This document shows, in pieces, positions 57,572-64,000 of a DNA stretch of 64,000 bases. A model generated the notes under the pieces. It saw nothing but the letters and a program-made list of their open reading frames with translations. It did no database searches and had not been told where the DNA came from. The translations under genes and the position numbers were made by a program. Source of the stretch: Sorghum bicolor (lineage: Eukaryota > Streptophyta > Magnoliopsida > Poales > Poaceae); contig NC_012877.2 of the NCBI RefSeq assembly GCF_000003195.3, forward strand, positions 14,253,344 to 14,317,343. Reading direction: 5' to 3'. Each line of letters begins with the position of its first letter. The first letter of the stretch is position 1.

Positions 57572-58575
57572 CACTACTACAGAAATGATTTTACGTGATG
57601 GTGCCCAAAAACTAACGGATGCAAACACAAAATTCAACCCCCTCCTAAAATACTAGGCTATTAGCGGAGGCAGGTGTATTTATTTACTAGAGTATTTATG
57701 GGGGCGGTCGTCTTAAGATGTCTGCCTCCATAAATCGATTTTAGGAGGCAGGCATATTGTAAGGCCCACCTCCGAAAAGGTTGTGGCCCAATAAGCCCAA
57801 TCAAAGCCCTTCACTCACTCTCTTCCTCACCCTCTCCCTCAGCTGACCGACTCCCTCCAGCGCCTCTCCATTCCATGCGGCGCTGTGCACCCCCTCTCCT
57901 CCTTCTCCCTCCAAGAGTCTGCTCCATCTCCCTCTCCTCCTCACTCGGGCCGGCAACATTACTCCTCATGACACGTGCGAAGAAGAGAGCCATGCCCTCT
58001 CGGTACCCCTCACGATGATCGAGGAAGGGGTCCGCGCTGACAGTGGCGTCAGGACACGCCCCTGGCATAGGGTTCACCCTCACGACAACGGCTTCGTATT
58101 CCCCACAGCGAGCACCACTCATATGACGATGGGAGGTGCTGGCGCCCTAGCAGCGGTGGTGAGGGAGACGTCGCTGCTAGGGGGCGGATCCAGCGGCAGC
58201 GGCCTCCATTCGTGGCATGTCCTGTGGCGGCGAGCTTGATCGTTGGTAGATTTGGCGGCGGCGACCTCGATCTGTGCCGGATCCAATGGAGGGATGTGGT
58301 GGGCACCTCTAGGTGCGGATGCAGGGCCTCTACCGGAACCGGTGCTCCTCCAGGTGGATCAAGGATGGCGGTGGCGGCGGTGAGACCGGGCTCAACGTCG
58401 GGCCTGCATGGGCTGGCATTGAGCTCAACTTTTTTTATTATTTTATTCCGGTATGAGTAAAAAGCAATTGCCTCCATTAATCATGGATTAACCATGACCT
58501 TCAATTAGAGGCGTTTGCGATGCCCGCCTCCGTTAATCTAAAACACCCATCACCATTAAGTTTTCTGTACTATTG
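57572..58575. mobile_element. CACTA transposon (inner), 1004 bp, nested in the outer one
   Basis: It begins CACTACTACAGAAATG. The right end, inverted, reads CAATAGTACAGAAAAC, which is the same terminus with two changes. TGA flanks it at 57569-57571 and 58576-58578. The centre (57780-58440) is GC-rich with frames of about 80-140 residues on both strands, without a known family. It may carry a captured fragment. Confidence 0.7.
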
Positions 58576-58947
58576 TGATTCAAGTGCCCGTCTCAGTAAA
58601 TCAAATAGAAAACAACACAAGAAAACCTATGGACAAACCTAGTGAGCCCATCCACACAGCACCAAAATCTGAGGGAGAGGCATGCCACTTGGGTGGGGGA
58701 GGGCACCGCCATCGCTGCTGATGTCGCGGAGCCTGCTTGAAGCAACACCTTTTGGATTCGCCTAGATCCAGTTCATCGTGGCCTAGAGGGCCTTGCATTG
58801 GGCTCACTGGATCTGAGGAAGAGGGGAGCCGATCGGGTGGGGGCCCTCGCTCATAGCTAGATTTGCCTGCTCGAAGCCTCCCACTGCCAGGATCTAGCTC
58901 ATCGCCGCCTATAGGGCATTGGGCTCACTGGATCTGAGGGAGGGAGC

Positions 58948-59370
58948 GCCGCTGGATGGAGGATGGGGGTGGCCGCCATTGTTGTATGCTTGAGTGGGAC
59001 GGCGGGGCACCACCGCCGCTGGATGGAGGATGGGGGTGGCCGCCATTGTTGTATGCTTGAGTGGGACGACGGGGCACCACCGCCGCTGGATGGAGGATGG
59101 GGGAGCTACTCGGGTCTGCTAGCGTGAGTTGACGAGCTACGAGGGAGAGAGTGGAGGCGCAAGGGGTGCCGCTCGGCTGGGCGCACCACTCATCTGTGTG
59201 AGGGGCACTGCTCGGCCACTCACCACCACTGCTGGATGGAGGATGGGGGAGTTGCTTGGGTCCGCTAGCGCGAGTTGAGGAGCTGTGAGGGAGAGAGTGG
59301 AGGCGCAAGGGGTGCCGCTTGGTTGCACGCACCACTCATCTGTGTGAGGGGCACTGCTCGGCCACTCGAC
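58948..59370. repeat. Tandem repeats with 67-bp and 146-bp periods
   Basis: A 67-bp unit starting GCCGCTGGATGGAGGATGGG occurs at 58948, 59015 and (partial) 59082. From about 59085 a longer unit of 146 bp starting GCTGGATGGAGGATGGGGGA is repeated at 59231. The units share the GGATGGAGGATGGG core, so the longer period probably grew out of the shorter one. Confidence 0.85.
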
Positions 59371-59921
59371 TGTGGAGGGGGAGAGAGAAGTGTGAGTGAA
59401 AAACCCTAAGTGTTGGTTATATATGTGGCTAAGGTAATAGGCCGGTGCAATCAAGATGACTAAAGACGGTGGTTGTGGTCTCATATGTGGACAGTCGGTG
59501 TTTTATAGTACGGTGTTTTATAGTACTTCTGGAGTAGTTCTATCCCTAGGGTTAAAGTTGATGTTGGAACTTTTGTTATGTGTGCTTCTGTCTACTAGCT
59601 CATGGGTTGGCTTATCCTAGAGGTTTATTATGGTTGTAAGGGTGCTTTCTTAAACACTCTGTCTGCTCTTTTGCTTAGTCTCGAATTTTCTAAAAGCATT
59701 GTATTTCCATTGGTATCAATGAAAATAGGGTTCAACCTCACTTCTAAAAAAACGTAATGGGCCAGCTGGGCCTCAGACCTTTTAACCGAGGCGAGCCTCA
59801 CTTCTAAATAAAATCGATTGCCTCCGTTAATCATCGGACATTTTCCGAGGGATTGGATTTTGTGACCGTCTTGGTTAATGTTTGAGGACGGCCTCAAAAA
59901 AGCATTTTTGTTGTAGTGTGA

Positions 59922-60307
59922 GAAAAAGTCATACACCATGCATGGCGTTAACTCAATGACAACCCTAATGCATGTCCGCTATTAGGAAGCAGGAGCGTTG
60001 GCGAGCGTGCGGGGAAGCTAAGCCCAACCTGCAGGTATGTTAAAAAAACATAACGAAGTAAACGTATCTTAGTTCACATCTAGATGTGGACAAAGTAGTG
60101 CTCCAAGGTATCGAATCAATCCTTGATTCGGTGAAAGTGCCCTCACAGTTACCTTTCCGGATACAATCTTACAAACAGTATTTAGTAAATCGATCACAAG
60201 TCATGGTCACGGACACAACCTGATGCACTAATTTTTTGTTTACCTACTAGCAGCCCTTATGTCCACAAAAAAAAAAAACCTCAATGGGCCCGCTCACATT
60301 CCATGGC
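59922..60307. other. Upstream region of the NPF gene
   Basis: Promoter-proximal sequence about 390 bp long between a CACTA element and the TATA box. No further element can be assigned. Confidence 0.5.
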
Positions 60308-60315
60308 TATAAAAA
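60308..60315 (+). promoter_or_regulatory. TATA box of the NPF gene
   Basis: GGCTATAAAAAGCAC lies about 100 bases upstream of the ATG at 60410, a normal plant spacing allowing a 5' UTR of about 70 nt. Confidence 0.75.
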
Positions 60316-60409
60316 GCACTAGTTGCTGGCAGAGATCGATCAAGAGACGTCGTTGGACAAGTGAAGTTTTCTTGGCTTGCGATAGCTGTTTTGAGTGCTA
60401 GCTGGAGCC

Positions 60410-62523
60410 ATGGCTTTGCAATGCCTTGTAGACTGGAAGGGACGGCCGGTTAACCCCAACAGACATGGTGGGGTAAAAGCCACCATGTTCATCTACTGTA
60501 AGTAAAAAATTGCATGCTCTCCTTGATGAATGTGTGATCATCATTTTACAACAAACTGAAGATGGCTACGAATAAACCAATGCAATGCATCATATATGTT
60601 TGCAGTCCTTGTTGTGATGACGAACATTGGAAACATCCCGATGCTGCTGAACGTGGTGAGCTACCTGCATGGCAAGATGCACATGGGCATCGCCGACGCC
60701 TCCACCACTGCCACCAACTTCTTCGGTGCGATCTGCGTCTTCACCTTCTTCGGCGCTTTCATCTCCGACTCCTACGTCAAGCGCTTCTACACCATCCTCA
60801 TCTTCGCACCCATCGAGATTCTGGGCTACATGCTGCTGGCATGCCAAGCTCACTTTCCGGCGCTGCACCCGCCACCCTGCGACATCGTGAACCACCCGAG
60901 CGAGTGCACGGCGGTGAGCGGCCGGAACCTGAGCCTGCTGACGCTGGGCCTGTACGTGATCCCGATCGGCGAGGGCGCCGTGCGTGTCTGCGCGGCGGCG
61001 CTGGGCGGCGACCAGTTCGACGGCGACGACCCCCGGGAGCTCCGCGGCAAGACCAGCTTCTTCAACTGGTACGCCTTCTGCATCTCGCTGGGCGGATTCG
61101 TGGGCTTGGTCTTCGTGGTGTGGGTGCAGAACAGCGAGGGCTGGGACCTCGGCTTCGTGCTGTCCGCGCTCGTCGCGCTCCTCGGCATGCTCGTCCTCGT
61201 CGCCGGCCTGCCGTTCTACCGCCACCAGAAGCCCACTGGGAGCCCCCTCACAAGAATCCTTCAGGTACATACATACATCGTCTAGACGTTGATTATCTCA
61301 GTTTGGAAAGTTGCCAAGATTTTCAACTGTACTGCACTGTTTTCTACGGAAAATATTGTGCTATTTTTTCTATGAAAAATATGTTGTGAAATTTGTTGAC
61401 CAACTTTTGTGTGAACCACAGGTTTTTGTGGCAGCTTTTAGGAAGAGGAATCTTTCAGTGCCTGAGGATTTGGTTGGGATGCACGAGACCACCAGCATCG
61501 AAGTGCTGGAGAGAACTTCAGGTTTCAAGTAAGTGGGCTTATCTCCTACATCCATGCCTGCCACAAGAACCCCACGTAGAACAGTACTCTCCTTCTGTTT
61601 CCCGCGTCACTAGCTTTGACTAACCCCTCTCTGCCTCTCGTAATTAATTCTTCCCAAAAAAAACAAGGTTCCTGGACAAAGCGGCCGTCGACGACGGCGA
61701 CGCGCGGCGGTGGTCGCAGTGCACGGTGACGCAAGTGGAGGAGGCGAAGATCATCCTCCGGATGCTGCCGGTCTTCGTGAGCTCCGTCCTGGGCTACCTC
61801 CCGATCCCGCTGCTCCTGACGTTCACGGTGCAGCAGGGCGGGACCATGGACACCCGGCTGGGCGGCACCCACGTGCCGCCGGCGAGCCTGTTCGTGATCC
61901 CGATCGTGTTCCAGATGCTGATCCTGGTGGTCTACGACCGCGCCGTCGTGCCGTGGCTGCGCCGCGCGACGGGGTACGCGGGGGGCATCACGCACCTGCA
62001 GCGGATCGGCGTCGGGTTCGCGTCCAACGTCGTGGCGCTCGCCGTCGCCGCGGCCGTGGAGGCGCGCCGCAGGCGCCATGGCGGCGCCGCCGCCGCCGAG
62101 ATGTCGGTGTTCTGGCTGACGCCGCAGTTCTTCCTGCTGGGCGTCATGGACGTCACCTCCTTCGTCGGCCTGCTCGAGTTCTTCTACAGCGAGGCCTCCG
62201 CCGGCATGAAGTCCATCGGCGGCGCCGTCTTCTTCTGCATCCTCGGCGTCGCGTCGTGGCTCGGGAGCGTCCTCATCCGGGTGGTCAACCGCGTCACCGC
62301 GCGCCACGGCGCGGGCACCGGGTGGCTCGACGGCGCCAGCCTCAGCGCCGGCCGACTCGATTTGTTCTACTGGCTCCTTGCGCTCTTCGGACTCGTCGCC
62401 TTGCTTCTCTACCTGTTGTGCGCGTGGAGGTACACCTACAGGTACCATCCGTCGAGGATGCAGTCGGCGATGGAGGATCACAGGGTGTCTCCAGCATCGA
62501 AGAAGCTAGATGCGGCGCTTTGA
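60410..62523 (+). CDS. NRT1/PTR family (NPF) proton-coupled transporter, 569 aa, four exons
   Basis: Exons 60410-60497, 60606-61264, 61422-61528 and 61668-62523 have GT/AG introns of 108, 157 and 139 bp, and the joined frame ends at TGA 62521-62523. The length is typical for the family. The start MALQCLVDWKGRPVNPNRHGG is the usual N-terminus. Visible family motifs: the TM region NPF block SDSYVKRF, FFNWYAFCISLGG (from about residue 181), PTGSPLTRI, the WSQCTVTQVEEAKIILRMLPVF block (from about residue 300), and the last helices ending WRYTYRYH. It should be a 12-helix plasma- or vacuolar-membrane carrier of nitrate, peptides or hormones. The sequence style is closest to NPF4, without certainty. 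TM1 lacks a recognisable ExxE(R/K) motif. The long central loop after helix 6 is normal. It appears intact. Confidence 0.93.
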
Positions 62524-62797
62524 CGACGACATTGTCATCAATTATCAGTTGACGTGTTCTAAACGCAAATGTCATAAAAATATGGATTTTGCGCCCGTTA
62601 CTAAGTCTGATATACTATTTTTCCATTGGCACTGAAAATTAGCTAGTACGGATCCATTGACATTAAAAAATAACTACTAATTTTTAGTCGGGGTCTATGA
62701 CAACCAAAATTGTCTATTTTTTTGAAGTTGTCAAAACAAGAAACGGACTTTACCGTTGGATTTCTCTCGTTAACACGGTAAAAAAACATATATGAAT
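62524..62797 (+). other. 3' flank of the NPF gene
   Basis: AT-rich, likely including the 3' UTR. A CATAAAAATATGG stretch near 62573 may contribute to polyadenylation. No gene seen. Confidence 0.4.
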
Positions 62798-63302
62798 TAA
62801 GGTTGGATAACGAGCCAGCTCGGCTTGGCTCGTTTTGTCTCGTTAGGATAACGAGCTAGCTTGGCTCGGCTCATTATCTTAATGAGCCAGAAAGCTAGCT
62901 CGGCTCGGTTCGTTAAAAACTTGAGCTGGCTCGTTAAGCTCGTGAGCTAGATATAAAAAATATAATATTTATATTTATCTAAAGCTTAAAAATAATAATA
63001 ATAAAATAATAATATATCTAATTGTCTTAAGTCCAACAAAATATTCGTATGAGCTAACATATTAATCCATTTATAAAGTGTAAGACATGAAGTAATACAA
63101 AACTAGTATAAGTTATGACGACTTTTTCTCTAATACTGTAGCTCGTTAGACTCGCGAGCAGCTCGCCAGCTGGCTCGTTATAGCTAACGAGCTAAAGTTT
63201 TGACTTGGCTCGGCTCGTTATCCTAACGAGCAGAGCCGAGCTGAGCTGAGCCAGCCACGAACCGAGCGACCTAACGAGTTTCGAGATTTTCGTCCAACCT
63301 TA
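62798..63302. mobile_element. Small inverted-repeat element, hAT-like, about 505 bp
   Basis: The left end TAAGGTTGGATAACGAGCC and right end GTCCAACCTTA are inverted for about ten bases. Flanks TATGAAT (62791-62797) and TATGAAA (63303-63309) match in six of seven bases. Both ends carry many copies of GGCTCG and GAGCC-type motifs in opposite orientation around an AT-rich core. An approximate 7-8 base duplication suggests the hAT superfamily, tentatively. Confidence 0.55.
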
Positions 63303-64000
63303 TATGAAACGTTCATTTCGGACTTCGGATGAGAGAGTTATGCTTTCAAGAAGCTGCCTCAATATTGGTACTACCGACCCAAATCGGTACTATCAATAAG
63401 TTGCGAGGACTTGGCGAAGACCTGGCAAGGATTTGGATGACCCAAATTGATACTACCGATAATTTGCGAGGATTTGGACATCGGTTGTACTGACCCAGAT
63501 CGGTACTACTGACGGGCCTATTTCGAATCTGGCTTATTAGGTTGGGATTCGGATTGTTCCAAACTTGTGAAAAACTTAGAAAATAAGACTTAGAAATGTT
63601 TCTATTAGGAAAATACCACTCCTCTCTCTATATATGAGAGGATCATAGCCGATTGAGTTTCCACTTATCCGATCGACATAAAGACACAATAAATCAATCT
63701 ACTATCACTCTTTTACATTTTCTTCCCCTCTACCTCTCCTCATTCTTCGTCGGTGCTGCATGGATAGTGGACTAACGACGGCGAAGCTCTAGAGCGATCA
63801 TGTTGGCTAGAGTAGTCCATAGCCACCACATACCCTGACGGGGTCCCTCCCTAGCATGTGGGTTTTCGGGTCTCAGGAGAACTCGATGGCGCGTCTTGCA
63901 TATCACGCTCCCGTTGAGGCTCCTCCGGTGATGTGTCTTGCGTATCGTGCTCATCGCTGGAGGCACAAGGTTCCGATGTGGATATCCCCAAGGCGCTAGC
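63303..64000. other. Window edge, no gene seen
   Basis: Contains short imperfect repeats of GACCCAAATCGGTACTA (63378-63510). A promoter-like CTATATATGAGAGG near 63629 might belong to the end of another LTR outside the window. No recognisable coding sequence. Confidence 0.35.

Larger units (their letters stand above)
57464..59918. mobile_element. CACTA transposon (outer), 2455 bp
   Basis: The left end CACTACTATAGAATC and inverted right end CACTACAACAAAAATG are flanked by TGA at 57461-57463 and 59919-59921. The subterminal parts share ACCGAGGCGGGC and CCTCCGTTAATC phrases in both orientations. The interior (58600-59400) holds tandem repeats and GC-rich frames with no recognisable transposase. 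It contains a second CACTA element at 57572-58575. Confidence 0.8.

Noticed and set aside
60590..62481. Long antisense frames over the NPF gene (226, 311 aa and others)
   Set aside because: These are GC-driven shadows on the complement of codon-biased exons, running through introns and without domains.

Overview
The window is nuclear DNA of a grass. The LTR families, the many MITEs with GGCCTTGTTTAGTT-type ends, the GC-rich codon use of the host exons and the Tat/Athila/CACTA mix all suggest an andropogonoid such as sorghum; the species is inferred, not proven. Only two host genes can be supported. A two-exon DUF1685 gene lies at 3919-4841 (+), and a four-exon NRT1/PTR-family (NPF) transporter lies at 60410-62523 (+). 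The roughly 55 kb between them is almost entirely transposable elements, many nested inside one another. I see no rRNA or tRNA genes, CRISPR arrays or other prokaryotic features.

Region by region: 1-3.45 kb is AT-rich, with one Harbinger-like element and a Helitron 3' end. 3.9-4.8 kb is the DUF1685 gene. 5.4-8.1 kb holds four short MITEs. 8.4-10.3 kb is a broken LINE on the minus strand. 10.4-14.25 kb is a three-layer nest: a Tourist-like MITE is split by a foldback element, which is split by a 2.9 kb solo LTR. 14.9-19 kb starts with a minus-strand Helitron 3' end and contains a Stowaway. 19-21.7 kb is a second solo LTR of the same family. 23.0-29.6 kb is a non-autonomous CACTA element with a palindromic repeat array. 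33.1-36.4 kb is a truncated Athila-type element on the minus strand, followed by part of an unrelated LTR. 37.9-38.5 kb is a mini-CACTA.

The centrepiece is a full-length 12.3 kb Tat-lineage Ty3/gypsy element (39165-51497) with two LTRs, gag, protease, reverse transcriptase, two RNase H domains and integrase on the plus strand. Between integrase and the 3' LTR, on the opposite strand, it carries a seven-exon gene with a plant mobile domain and its own TATA box. Both the sense and antisense genes are broken. The stop codons I could interpret nearly all fit C-to-T change (CAG to TAG, CAA to TAA, CGA to TGA, or TGG to TGA from the other strand), as expected of a heavily cytosine-methylated element.

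51.6-56.5 kb is a CACTA element inserted in a Stowaway. 57.5-59.9 kb is a CACTA inside another CACTA, both flanked by TGA duplications. The NPF gene follows with a clear TATA box at 60308, and a small hAT-like element lies at 62.8-63.3 kb. Target-site duplications could be read for most elements, so the nesting order is directly supported.
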